A DNA stretch of 47,820 nucleotides from an uncultured Eubacteriales bacterium. Its GTDB lineage: Bacteria > Bacillota > Clostridia > Oscillospirales > CAG-272. The notes beneath the pieces were generated by a model, which was not told where the DNA came from, searched no databases, and was given only the letters and a program-made list of their open reading frames with translations. The translations under genes and the position numbers were made by a program. This document shows, one piece after another, positions 15,746-23,514 of this stretch. Location: contig UQXK01000008.1 of NCBI GenBank assembly GCA_900544985.1, positions 1 through 47,820 of the forward strand, in the 5' to 3' direction. Each line of letters starts with the position of its first letter. Position 1 is the first letter of the stretch.

Positions 15746-16621
15746 TTATTTTTTGCCGAAAGGAAGAAATCCCTTTCCGTATATTTCGCTTGTCTTGTTT
15801 ATGGTGACAAAAGCGTGTTCGTCTACCGATTTTGCAAAATCTTTAAGTTTCGCCGCCTGATATGGCGTCATCGCCGCATATATGGTAAATTTGTCTGCAT
15901 CTGTAAATGCACCGTGTGCATTCCAGATAGTAGCCGAACGGTGAAGCGTTTCCGTTATATACTTTGTTATCTCATCCGGCTTGGATGTTATTATTATAAG
16001 GCTCTTTCGGCGGTTGAGGGCGTCGACCACAAACTGAACAAGAGATGTTTTCATCAGCATTCCTATAACGGAGCAAAGACCTGTCTTTATATCGAAAACA
16101 AAGAAGGACGCCGCAACTATTATTCCGTCCGCAATCATAAGAGATATACTTATGTCGGCGCTTGTGTACTTGCGGAAAATCAGGGCGATTATGTCCGTGC
16201 CTCCGGAGCTTCCTCCGTATTTAAAGAGTATTCCCGCTCCGATAGCGCCGAGCATGCTCGCCATAATAAGTTCGAGGACTATCTCATCGGTAAAAGGCTT
16301 TTCCATCGGAATTATAAATTCAAAAAGATTTATAAAACCGGTGTAAAGTAGCGTGCAATAAACCGTTTTTCCGCCTACTCCTTTTCCCAAAAAAGCAAAG
16401 CCCAAAACAAGGGACGCCCAGTTAAGAACGGAAATGAGCGTCGAGGTGTTTACAGGCAGCAATTTTCCCAAAAGTATGGAAAGACCGCTGAATCCTCCCA
16501 TTGAAAAATGATTCGGAACTTTAAAAAAATAAACTCCGGCGGCGGTTACCAAAGAACCCAGTGTAAGCATAAGAAAAGTAAAAAGCGACTTTTTGTTGAG
16601 ACAAGCTTTGATCTTATTCAT
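15746..16621 (-). CDS. YitT family membrane protein (DUF161 + DUF2179)
   Basis: 291 residues. The N-terminal part has about five membrane helices with the DUF161 repeats (YFFKVPNHFSMGGFSGLSIL and GAGILFKYGGSSGGTDIIAL). The C-terminal cytoplasmic DUF2179 domain runs from about 215 (RKSLIIITSKPDEITKYI, then IYAAMTPYQAAKLKDFAKSVDEHAFVTINKTSEIYGKGFLPF). The family is widespread in Bacillota; its substrate is unknown. A paralogue lies 197 bases upstream, but this copy has its own promoter. Confidence 0.85.
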   Translation of the reverse strand: MNKIKACLNKKSLFTFLMLTLGSLVTAAGVYFFKVPNHFSMGGFSGLSILLGKLLPVNTSTLISVLNWASLVLGFAFLGKGVGGKTVYCTLLYTGFINLFEFIIPMEKPFTDEIVLELIMASMLGAIGAGILFKYGGSSGGTDIIALIFRKYTSADISISLMIADGIIVAASFFVFDIKTGLCSVIGMLMKTSLVQFVVDALNRRKSLIIITSKPDEITKYITETLHRSATIWNAHGAFTDADKFTIYAAMTPYQAAKLKDFAKSVDEHAFVTINKTSEIYGKGFLPFGKK

Positions 16622-16667
16622 TTCTTATAAAAATCCTTTCAATAAATGCTGTGTCCTCTAAAAATTC

Positions 16668-16696
16668 ATTATACAGTTCCCCGTGCGATTTGTCCA
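16668..16696 (-). promoter_or_regulatory. Promoter of the intact YitT gene
   Basis: On the minus strand TGGACA (16696-16691), a 17-base spacer and TATAAT (16673-16668), about 47 bases before the start codon. AAAGGA lies in front of the start. A weak AT-only hairpin ending the upstream YitT gene lies at about 16794-16812. Confidence 0.65.
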
Positions 16697-16818
16697 CGGA
16701 AAAATCAAATTTTCCGCCGCACAAAGCCATTTATTTTAAGAAACGACAATTTTCGGAAATCCGAAGACAAATTTATACTGTCTCAGTCATAAAAATCAAC
16801 ATGATTTTTTGTCACATT

Positions 16819-17693
16819 TTACAGTTCGTCCGGGGAATATTTTCCGAATCCCTCTCCCAATACCTCGTGCGCCTCGCAGACTATTATAAATGCCGTGGGG
16901 TCTATGTTGGTGACGGATTTCTTTATCGCCGCGATCTGCGCGCGCTTGAAAGCGCACATTATCATCTGCTTTTCGTCCCCGTTCCAGCCGCCGTGGCTGT
17001 CAACCATTGTGACACCGAGATTCATTTCCAAAAGCTTATCTTTTATCTCCTCGCTCTTCGGACTTATGATGTACGCAAGCTTTGCGTGAGTTCCGCCGTA
17101 TATCACAAAGTCCATGGAAAGGCTGAATATATACATCGACGCAATTCCGTACAGGGCATTGTTTATCTTCTTAAATGTAAAAGCGTAGATAATTATTACG
17201 ATTATATCGACCGCAAAACAGAGCTTTCCGACCGAAATATGGCGTATCTTGTATTTTAAAAGTCTTGCCGCAAGCTCCGTGCCGCCCGTCGTAGCGCCTA
17301 CCCTGAGCTGCATACCTACGCCGACACCCGCAAGCACGCCGCCGAACGCCGCCGCGAGCAACAGATCATCCATGGGCGAAAAAGAATGAATTCCTGAAAA
17401 CAGGTCTATAAAAACAGAACTTATTACCGTGGAGTAAAGAGAAGAGAGAAGCAGTTTTATTCCCTGCACCTTTGTTGCTATCGCAAAAAGAGGAATGTTC
17501 AAAACAAGGGTCGTAATGCCTATCGGAAGCACCGGCAAAAAAAGTTTATGACCTGAGATATACCCGTAAATCCGCCGACGGATATCGCGTTCGGCTGATA
17601 GAACCAACAGAAAGCAAACGCATACAACGCGTCCGACAAGGTTATCAGAAAATAATCGAGCAAATATTTTAAAACAACTTTTCCTTTCTTCAT
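16819..17693 (-). pseudogene. YitT family membrane protein, split by a one-base frameshift
   Basis: The true start is ATG 17693 (MKKGKVVLKYLLDYFLITLS) behind AAGGGAG. The frame runs through QPNAISVGGFTGISQVINFF and breaks at a run of seven A on the plus strand (17537-17543). One extra A restores INFFLPVLPIG and continues into the second part (MQLRVGATTGGTELAARLLK, then the DUF2179 domain ending EVLGEGFGKYSPDEL). The repaired length is 291 residues, the same as the paralogue at 15746-16621, which supports a single missing base. The break could be a homopolymer sequencing error or a recent mutation. Both paralogues share the GGFxGxS and GGTxxxA motifs. Confidence 0.85.
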
Positions 17694-17929
17694 AACTAGC
17701 TCCCTTCTGTGCCTTTATAAATGTGAAATGAAAATATCCATAATTGTCGCTTTACTTGTTTTATATAATCCCGAAAACAAAAATCAAACATTTCGGGTAT
17801 TTGCGACACCTATAATAAAAATTCACCTTATATAAATTATGCGCCGTTTCATAAAAAACAACAGCAAAAAAGCAAAAATAAAATATGTTTATAAAAACAC
17901 TCCGTTTTTTAAAGTATATCACGGAATAA
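17694..17929. other. Gene-free AT-rich spacer
   Basis: It holds the ribosome site and probably a weak promoter of the frameshifted YitT gene near its left end. The rest is AT-rich with no convincing ORF, repeat or terminator. A 63-codon minus-strand frame here has no family resemblance and no good start context. Confidence 0.5.
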
Positions 17930-18121
17930 TCACAAAAAACAAGAAGCCGCACAAAACGAAAAAACCTTGCTTATAAGAACTATTTTTGCAATTTCCGGCA
18001 ATGCCTGATCGAGTTCCCAGCGTGAAACAGTTTGCCTTGTGGTTCCCAGCTTCTCTGCAAAATCCTCCTGAGAAAGACCGTGTTCTGTTCTTATCTGTTG
18101 AATTCTCATACCCAGTGTCAT
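17930..18121 (-). pseudogene. XRE-family helix-turn-helix regulator, apparently truncated
   Basis: 63 codons from ATG 18121 with AAAGGAGG upstream. The first 45 residues are a good HTH_3 domain (RIQQIRTEHGLSQEDFAEKLGTTRQTVSRWE). After LPEIAKIVLISKVFSF the sequence ends in CAASCFL instead of the usual sensor or oligomerisation part, so it looks like a remnant, although a stand-alone DNA-binding domain is possible. It diverges from the plus-strand XRE gene at 18475. Confidence 0.6.
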
Positions 18122-18189
18122 AACGATGCCTCCTTTTTTTCTGATTTTATTTTAACATTTTTAACTTTCAATGTCTACCACGCAAAAGA

Positions 18190-18222
18190 GGAAGTTTGTC
18201 ACGTGACACGTGACAAACTTCC
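18190..18222. promoter_or_regulatory. 33-bp palindrome between divergent XRE genes, candidate operator
   Basis: Two perfect 16-base arms, GGAAGTTTGTCACGTG and CACGTGACAAACTTCC, flank a single A. The core contains overlapping GTCACGTGAC/CACGTGAC units. It lies about 68 bases upstream of the minus-strand regulator start. The rest of this 353-base intergenic stretch (18122-18474) is AT-rich and otherwise featureless apart from the ribosome site AAAGGGGAG before 18475. As RNA it would be a very stable hairpin, but neither strand has a T-run after it. Confidence 0.7.
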
Positions 18223-18474
18223 AAATATACGAAAATCGATTCATCTGGATTTAAAAAGACAAAAAATTACACTTTACAATTTTTTTAAATTCATTGTTTT
18301 TCAAAAAAATATTATTTTGATTATTGTTAATCTCTTACTTTTTTCGATCACTTTACAGACAAAACAAAAAACAGATAAAGATCATAGAACAAATCCGCAA
18401 AAACACGAACTGCGTAAATCGTGTCATATTTTGTATATATATGTTAGATTAACCATAAAGGGGAGATTTTACAT

Positions 18475-18684
18475 ATGTCTACACCTACTAAATTTTTGTT
18501 TGCAAAGGAAGTATCTCGTTCAAGGCATGAAAAGAAATTGACACAGGAACAAGTCGCGGAACAGGTTAATATTTCCGTGCGTTGGTTTCAACGCATTGAG
18601 AGCGTACAAAGACTGCCGAGTGCCGAATTGATGCTCGAAATAATAAAGCTACTTGAAATAGACAGTAAAAATCTTAAAGAATAA
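18475..18684 (+). CDS. Small XRE-family DNA-binding protein
   Basis: 69 residues and the only well-supported plus-strand gene after the junction. It is a single HTH domain: FAKEVSRSRHEKKLTQEQVAEQVNISVRWFQRIESVQRLPS, then helix AELMLEIIKLLEIDSKNLKE. The ribosome site AAAGGGGAG is well spaced from ATG 18475. A clear terminator follows. Such minimal XRE proteins act as dimeric repressors; the neighbouring palindrome is a natural target candidate. Confidence 0.8.
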   Translation: MSTPTKFLFAKEVSRSRHEKKLTQEQVAEQVNISVRWFQRIESVQRLPSAELMLEIIKLLEIDSKNLKE

Positions 18685-18687
18685 TAT

Positions 18688-18726
18688 AAATCAGACATAC
18701 CGTGAAAAGTATGTCTGATTTTGTTT
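18688..18726 (+). terminator. Intrinsic terminator after the small XRE gene
   Basis: A 13-bp perfect stem (AAATCAGACATAC with GTATGTCTGATTT, loop CGTGAAAA) is followed by TGTTT. It starts 3 bases after the stop codon and separates the plus-strand XRE gene from the convergent sigma-factor gene. Confidence 0.8.
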
Positions 18727-18772
18727 AAATATATCAATTATTTACGTTGCAGTATCAGAGACTTCGCAAGTC

Positions 18773-19261
18773 TCAATTTAATAACCCACGCAGAGCGGAC
18801 AGCGCTTTTGAATGAATCACTTTCGCATTTATGTAGGACATTCCCATCATCTCCGCAATACGGTTCAATGTATAGCCTTTGTAATAGTGCAAAATGATAA
18901 GATCCCGTTCTCTTTCGCCGAGTTTTTCAAGTGCGTTCGCAAGATTCTCCAAAAGCCCCTCATACGCCGGCGCTTCGTCCGTCGCACTCTCTGTTTCCGT
19001 AATTTCATCAAAAAAATCAAGCTGTGTTTTTTTCTTTTTGTAATAATCGATCACGGTGTTTTTTGTGATAATGTAGATCCATGTGGAAAGCGAAGCGCGG
19101 CTTTCGTCATAACATTCAAGCTTCTGATATACCTTCATAAAGACTTCGGAAACAATATCCTCCGCCGCATAAGTGTCGGAAATACGATTTCTTACATAGG
19201 CGGAAACTTTCTCTTTATATAAAAGATATATCTCATCCTTCAAAAAGACAGTATCACTCAT
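18773..19261 (-). CDS. RNA polymerase ECF-type sigma factor (sigma-70 family)
   Basis: 162 residues from ATG 19261 (MSDTVFLKD), overlapping the preceding small gene by 8 bases. Sigma2: TYAAEDIVSEVFMKVYQKLE, then SLSTWIYIITKNTVIDYYKKKK. An acidic linker (ITETESATDEAPAYEG) precedes sigma4: LGERERDLIILHYYKGYTLN and RIAEMMGMSYINAKVIHSKA. No sigma1 or sigma3 region, the group IV architecture. It is the last gene of the RiPP locus and is probably co-transcribed with the maturase. Its regulon may include the cluster, but I could not define a target promoter with confidence. Confidence 0.88.
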   Translation of the reverse strand: MSDTVFLKDEIYLLYKEKVSAYVRNRISDTYAAEDIVSEVFMKVYQKLECYDESRASLSTWIYIITKNTVIDYYKKKKTQLDFFDEITETESATDEAPAYEGLLENLANALEKLGERERDLIILHYYKGYTLNRIAEMMGMSYINAKVIHSKALSALRGLLN

Positions 19262-19457
19262 CGTCTCTTCCACCGTCTTTTTTTCTGAGTCTTGCCGCCT
19301 CCATGTCTCCTGCCGCATTCACAAGGTCAAGCATATCATCGGAAAGTTCGCATCCGTAACGACTCTCGGTATCCTCGATCAGCCGCTTCAAGTGCGGATT
19401 TTCCGAAAAATTTTGGAGTTCAAACAACTCTTTAAGCTTTGTTTCGTTTTTCTTCAT
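19254..19457 (-). CDS. Small hydrophilic protein between maturase and sigma factor, unknown function
   Basis: 67 residues from ATG 19457, whose start overlaps the maturase stop as ATGA; its 3' end overlaps the sigma gene by 8 bases, so all three are translationally coupled. The composition is highly charged (KLKELFELQNF, HLKRLIEDTESRYGCELSDD, AARLRKKDGGRDDE) and the pattern DDMLDLVNAAGD resembles the end of a RiPP-leader helix. There is no GG site, Cys-rich tail or membrane segment. Candidate roles are an anti-sigma or sigma-partner protein or a degenerate leader; I do not recognise the family. Confidence 0.6.
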   Translation of the reverse strand: MKKNETKLKELFELQNFSENPHLKRLIEDTESRYGCELSDDMLDLVNAAGDMEAARLRKKDGGRDDE

Positions 19458-20860
19458 GTTACATCCATCGGCAAAATATTGCGCCATTCATTTAAAAGCA
19501 CAGCCGTCTTTTCGTAATATCCTTTGTTGAAGTACAGGCATTTTGCAAGATCCGAACCGCATTTATCCCCGGTAAGCGTCAGTCCGATAGCACGGCAGCC
19601 ACCCGCGCAATACCTGAAATATTTGCAGTTCGCGCAAGTCTCGTTTTTGGAAGCGAGATCCCCCAAGGTCATGCATACCTCGCCTATATACTTGCCGCTC
19701 TGCAACAAGGACTTTAAGCCGTCGGTCTTGACATTTCCCAACACGTCGCCTCTCGCCTCATAATACCCTGACATCTGCATACAGGGAAAAACATTGCCGT
19801 TTGCGGCGACCGCCACCATGCCGCGATTTCCGCGGCATACGGGAATGCTGTCCCGATATTCGCCTTTGCCGCATTCCACAGGGCGCGCCCGATAGGAGCG
19901 GCTCTTTGGAAAGAGCGTCAGAAACTGCCAGATGTCAATATTCATCTTATGCTCTTCCTTGATATAATCCCCTGTAAATTCGAGCATACGGTCGTAATAT
20001 TCGTCAAGGTCCAGCGTTGCGCCCGCGGCGTTTTTGTTCCAGCGCGGCACCTCGGTTGTACGGATAATACGCATTTCCTCCACGCCCATGCTGTCCATAA
20101 GTTTTGCGGTTTCAAGCATGGAAGACACATTATTGCGGTGTACATTTGTCTGCACCTTTACACGGAATCCTTTTTCCTTGCACAGGCGAATGGCGCGCAA
20201 GGCGTCCTCTTCTGCCCCTTTGCGGTTGCGGAGCCAATCGTGATGACCGACACCGTCAAAAGAAATCTTTATCAAAGGATCGCATCCGATAGAGCGAAAA
20301 CGCAAAAGCGCCTCTTCGTTTATGAAAAAACCGTTGGTATTTAACTCTTCCACATACATTCCGCGGGCGTAAATTTCTTCGATTATTTCGAAGAAATGCT
20401 TGTGTAACATCGGTTCCCCGCCTGTGATAGTAAAGGCGTTGATACCGCACGCCTCCGCCTCGTCGAGAAGCTTTTTTGCTTCTTCAAGCGAAAACTCCGA
20501 CATCAGCGGCGCATTGTCTGACGCATTGAAGCAGTGCAGACAGTTATAGTTGCACCTGCCCGTTATCATCCAGTTCATCGCGGGAAAATACCTGTTGTCG
20601 CAAGTGCGCGGCTTTTGCCAATCGGTCAGTGTTTCCCCGTCTTTCGCCGCACGGATCATGCCGTTTGCCGTAAATTTTTCAATAAACGGCTTTTCGCTTC
20701 CGTCTGCGTCATACTCGGTCACGCCGTCGCATGAGGACAGAAACGAAAATTCATCCGCTTTAAGTCCCCTTGCATTTCGCTCATGCTTAATATAATACGC
20801 ATAAGGGACAAGCCTCCACGAACGCAGGGCAATATTTTCGTTTAAAATATACTTTTTCAT
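19454..20860 (-). CDS. Radical SAM / SPASM peptide maturase of the RiPP cluster
   Basis: 468 residues from ATG 20860; a TTG at 20878 is also possible and neither start has a strong ribosome site. An N-terminal region of about 90 residues could be a leader-recognition domain. The SAM-binding Fe-S cluster motif is WMITGRCNYNCLHCFNASDN (CxxxCxxC), followed by FTITGGEPMLHKHFFEI and IKISFDGVGHHDWLRNRKGA. The C-terminal SPASM region contributes many Cys: VPVCRGNRGMV, GNVFPCMQMSGYY, ETCANCKYFRYCAGGCRAIG and CGSDLAKCLYF, enough for two auxiliary clusters. Such enzymes install thioether or C-C/C-N crosslinks in precursor peptides. It follows the last precursor gene by a few bases and is the only modification enzyme in the cluster core. 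Confidence 0.85.
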   Translation of the reverse strand: MKKYILNENIALRSWRLVPYAYYIKHERNARGLKADEFSFLSSCDGVTEYDADGSEKPFIEKFTANGMIRAAKDGETLTDWQKPRTCDNRYFPAMNWMITGRCNYNCLHCFNASDNAPLMSEFSLEEAKKLLDEAEACGINAFTITGGEPMLHKHFFEIIEEIYARGMYVEELNTNGFFINEEALLRFRSIGCDPLIKISFDGVGHHDWLRNRKGAEEDALRAIRLCKEKGFRVKVQTNVHRNNVSSMLETAKLMDSMGVEEMRIIRTTEVPRWNKNAAGATLDLDEYYDRMLEFTGDYIKEEHKMNIDIWQFLTLFPKSRSYRARPVECGKGEYRDSIPVCRGNRGMVAVAANGNVFPCMQMSGYYEARGDVLGNVKTDGLKSLLQSGKYIGEVCMTLGDLASKNETCANCKYFRYCAGGCRAIGLTLTGDKCGSDLAKCLYFNKGYYEKTAVLLNEWRNILPMDVT

Positions 20861-20884
20861 ATTGATTTCAGTTGACAATCGATC

Positions 20885-21319
20885 TTATACCAATTCAAAC
20901 GAGCAATTTTTTTTGATAGCACTTGCATAAAAGGTACTGACACTCCCACACTCAGAGCATTGAAATTTCCATAAAGGTTCTCCTTTTTCTACAAGGATAA
21001 ATATATCGTTGCTTTTACATTGGTGGCATTTGGGGCAATAACTATTAGACAAATTCTCGGTCCAATGCAAACGCACTTTCGCGCCGACGTTTACGAGGTT
21101 TTCATATGGAGTAGCAATTCCCATGGCGGCACAACCGCCGCCGGCTACGTTTTCAAGCTCATCGTCTGCGATTTCGCCCGAAACCGGGTGAAGCTGTGCG
21201 TAATATGCCTTCGCCTCTTCCTCGGTCATTTCCATACCGTTTTCCTTGGCGATGGTAAGAAGCTCATCGGCACTCTTTGCCTGTTTTGCTTTTTCCATGA
21301 TTTCAGATGTTAAGTTCAT
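20885..21319 (-). CDS. Nif11-leader RiPP precursor A
   Basis: 144 residues. Leader 1-62 has the Nif11-type pattern ELLTIAKENGMEMTEEEAKA, YYAQLHP and GEIADDELENVAGGG; predicted cleavage after GGG leaves Cys63 first. The core of about 82 residues holds a zinc-ribbon-like set of Cys (NSYCPKCHQCKSND, then QCSECGSVSTF) and a late KKNCSF. Ribosome site AAGGAG. It directly precedes the maturase gene. A gene-free 131-base gap upstream (21320-21450) separates it from precursor B; a TATAAT there lies only 16 bases before the start, so an independent promoter is uncertain. Confidence 0.85.
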   Translation of the reverse strand: MNLTSEIMEKAKQAKSADELLTIAKENGMEMTEEEAKAYYAQLHPVSGEIADDELENVAGGGCAAMGIATPYENLVNVGAKVRLHWTENLSNSYCPKCHQCKSNDIFILVEKGEPLWKFQCSECGSVSTFYASAIKKNCSFELV

Positions 21320-21450
21320 GTTTTTCTCCTTGTATTATAAAGAATTTTTGTTTACAGTTCCTCTCCAATGACTTTATGTTATACCACGCAGATTCCCGAG
21401 GGGTATTTAACTGTTTGATGTTATCTGCAAATTTATTCTTTTTGTAATAC

Positions 21451-21810
21451 TTATAATTTAGTTATCTTGTTATCTGAATTCAGCCAAAATGATTCATTAC
21501 ATTGCTCGCATTGAGCACCAATAAAATATGGATTGCAAACCAAATAAGCGAAATGGCAACCGCATTTGGGGCAGCCATAGAAAAGATGTACACGGTCACC
21601 GTTGCGAAGACTATCGCCGCAGCCGCCGCCCGCTACGTTTTCAAGCTCATCGTCCGCAATTTCGCCGGAGGTCGGATGCAGCTGTTCATAATATGCCGCC
21701 GCCTGCTCGTCGGTCATTTCGATTTTGTTTTCCTTTGCAAGAGCGAGCAGTTCCTCTGCGCTCTTTGTCTGTTTTGCTTTTTCAAGCAATTCGTTATTGA
21801 AGTTGTCCAT
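21451..21810 (-). CDS. Nif11-leader RiPP precursor B
   Basis: 119 residues. Leader 1-63: ELLEKAKQTKSAEELLALAK, then EMTDEQAAAYYEQLHPTSGE and IADDELENVAGGG, then Cys64. The core of 56 residues has two Cys pairs, FYGCPKCGCHF and GAQCEQCNESFW, about 17 residues apart, like a treble-clef or zinc-ribbon site. AAAGGAG lies before the start. The leader is closely similar to those of precursors D, E and F, while the core differs: one exporter/maturase set probably serves several products. Confidence 0.88.
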   Translation of the reverse strand: MDNFNNELLEKAKQTKSAEELLALAKENKIEMTDEQAAAYYEQLHPTSGEIADDELENVAGGGCGDSLRNGDRVHLFYGCPKCGCHFAYLVCNPYFIGAQCEQCNESFWLNSDNKITKL

Positions 21811-21838
21811 TTTCGTTCTCCTTTATATGATTTTATTT

Positions 21839-22209
21839 TTATTGTTTATGATTGCAGAGCAACAACACATTCTCATATGTACAATTTTTGCAGTGACCAC
21901 GGTCCATAAGTCCCCGGCACTCCGGACAAAAGAGAAGACTTGATTCCGGGGTAAAGCCAGGGAAACGATCATACCCGCAACCGGTAAAGCCGCAGCTTAT
22001 GTTGATTGCACCCTCATGTTTTGCTGTGCAAAAGACTCGCGGTAACCGCAGGTCGGGCAAAAACAACCAAGCCCCGTTTGAAAGACAAGCTTTCCATCCT
22101 TACACTTCGGGCATTGTTTGTTGAGCTGGGTCTGTATGTTCACACCCCCTACGACCTGCGACAACTCCTTGTCGGTCAACTCCGCGTCTTTCTTTCTTTC
22201 TTCGCTCAT
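21839..22209 (-). pseudogene. RiPP precursor C (short GG leader, Cys-rich core), interrupted by a one-base frameshift
   Basis: The leader is not Nif11-type: MSEERKKDAELTDKELSQVVGG, a 22-residue double-glycine leader, behind GAAGGAAG. As read, it stops after FAQQNMRVQST (21997). One extra T in the TTTT at 22019-22022 of the plus strand gives FAQQKHEGAINISCGFTGCG and continues to YENVLLLCNHKQ at 21839, about 123 residues in all. The repaired core has four Cys pairs (QCPKCKDG, CFCPTCGYRE, FCPECRGL, HCKNCTYEN) and ends like precursors E and F (CKxCxYExxLxLCN), which argues that the downstream part belongs to this gene. The two halves could instead be two genuine short genes. Confidence 0.65.
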
Positions 22210-22227
22210 TGCTTTATACTTCCTTCT

Positions 22228-22671
22228 TTAAGATTTGCCGCAATAGCCTGTGCCGTTTTTAAACTCCAAATTATAGCACGAGCCGCAACAATTACAAGCG
22301 CCTATCTCGCTGACCTGCGCCATGCTGTTCCAAAGCTTGCGAAGCCCCTCATTGTCCTTTTTCTTCGGAATATACACAGCGTTAACGTTGTCCCAGAACA
22401 TACCGCATTCATAACAACCATTGAAGCAACTCACGCCGCTGGATACAACCGTGTATTTGTGCCCGCTCACCTTGACCGAGCAACCGCCGCCGGCAACATT
22501 GTCGAGCTCTTCGTCGGAAAGCTCGCCGGACTTGGGACTTAACTGTGCATAATATGCGGTTGCCTGCTCTTCGGTCATTTCCATGCCGTTTTCCTTTGCA
22601 AGAGCAAGAAGCTCCTCAACGCTTTTTGCCTGTTTTGCTTTTTCAATCAATTCCGAGTTGAAGTTTTCCAT
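22228..22671 (-). CDS. Nif11-leader RiPP precursor D
   Basis: 147 residues. Leader 1-63 (EKAKQAKSVEELLALAKENG, YYAQLSPKSGELSDEELDNV, AGGG), then Cys64. The core of 84 residues is the least ribbon-like: SGVSCFNGCYECGMFWDN, a charged middle (IPKKKDNEGLRKLW), then GACNCCGSCYNLEF and a terminal GYCGKS. Eight to nine core Cys could support several crosslinks or a metal site. Starts 18 bases after precursor C on the plus-strand map and is part of the same array. Confidence 0.86.
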   Translation of the reverse strand: MENFNSELIEKAKQAKSVEELLALAKENGMEMTEEQATAYYAQLSPKSGELSDEELDNVAGGGCSVKVSGHKYTVVSSGVSCFNGCYECGMFWDNVNAVYIPKKKDNEGLRKLWNSMAQVSEIGACNCCGSCYNLEFKNGTGYCGKS

Positions 22672-22697
22672 TTTTCATTCACCTTTCCGAGTTTTAT

Positions 22698-23091
22698 TTA
22701 CTGTTTTTTTCTGCTGTTGCAGAGCCAAAGACCATTTTCGTAGGTGCAAAATTTACAGGTGCCGCATTTCGCGACGCCGCCGCAAGTCTTACAAATCCCC
22801 CTCAAATTATCATATCTGCATTTTTTATCACAGCTTTTGCAGACATATCCCGTACACAAATACCCCCGTAGTAACAACTAGTCTTCCGTCACCGGAACGA
22901 CATCCGCCGCCCGCTACGTTTTCAAGCTCCTCGTCGGCAATTTCGCCAGATGTAGGATGCAATTGCGAAAAATATGCGTTTGCCTGCTCCTCGGTCATTT
23001 CCATGCCGTTTTCTTTTGCAAATGCAAGAAGTTCCTCTGCGGATTTTACCGCCTTTGCTTTTTCAGGGATTTCGGGAGTTAAGCTTGTCAT
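22698..23091 (-). pseudogene. Nif11-leader RiPP precursor E, interrupted by a one-base frameshift
   Basis: Leader 1-63 (EKAKAVKSAEELLAFAKENG, YFSQLHPTSGEIADEELENV, AGGG) then CRSGDGRLVVTT, the same core start as precursor F. As read, it stops at 22828 after GVFVYGICLQKL. Removing one C from the CCCCC at 22863-22867 (plus strand) gives TTGYLCTGYVCKSCDKKCRY and runs to CNSRKKQ at 22698, for 130 residues. The restored tail (CKTCGGVAKCGTCKFCTYEN, GLWLCN) closely matches the tail of precursor F, so the shift is real relative to the ancestral gene. Sequencing error, pseudogenisation or length-variable G-run switching are all possible. Confidence 0.82.
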
Positions 23092-23103
23092 CGTTTTCTC
23101 ATT

Positions 23104-23514
23104 TTATCTCTTATTTTCAGGATTATTGCAAAGCCAGAGACCGCGCTCATAGCTCATATACTTACAGTTTTGGCAGCATTTTCCTCTGCCGCAGCCGGAA
23201 GCGCAGAATTCCGCATAGTTGTGTCCGATAAATTCTCCCTTTGTCTTCGTACTGCCGCAAAGGCAAGTCCAATGATCGCATTCGTAAAGTGTGGTAACAA
23301 CGAGTCTTCCGTCTCCCGAGTGACATCCGCCGCCCGCTACGTTTTCGAGCTCGTCGTCCGCCATTTCGCCGGATGTGGGGTGCAGCTGTGCAAAATATGC
23401 CTTCGCCTGCTCCTCGGTCATTTCCATATTATTTTCCCCGGCAAGAGCAAGAAGCTCCTCAACGCTTTTTGTCTGCTTTGCCTTTTCAAGCAATTCTTCA
23501 TTGAAATTTGTCAT
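23104..23514 (-). CDS. Nif11-leader RiPP precursor F
   Basis: 136 residues from ATG 23514 behind AAAGGAG; an upstream frame extension is unlikely. Leader 1-63 (EKAKQTKSVEELLALAGENN, YFAQLHPTSGEMADDELENV, AGGG), then CHSGDGRLVVTT. The core of 73 residues has CDHWTCLCGSTK, CASGCGRGKCCQNCKYMS and YERGLWLCNNPENKR. It is the first precursor after the exporter genes and the best intact relative of the broken precursor E. The KCCQNCKY segment is very Cys-dense and a good candidate for radical SAM thioether formation. Confidence 0.87.
   Translation of the reverse strand: MTNFNEELLEKAKQTKSVEELLALAGENNMEMTEEQAKAYFAQLHPTSGEMADDELENVAGGGCHSGDGRLVVTTLYECDHWTCLCGSTKTKGEFIGHNYAEFCASGCGRGKCCQNCKYMSYERGLWLCNNPENKR

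Noticed and set aside
17761..17952. 63-codon minus-strand frame downstream of the truncated XRE gene
   Set aside because: Phe/Tyr-rich translation of AT-rich DNA with no start context; does not complete the XRE protein in any frame I could join.
21320..21450. Independent promoter for precursor A
   Set aside because: A TATAAT lies only about 16 bases before the start codon, which would leave almost no leader; not convincing enough to annotate.
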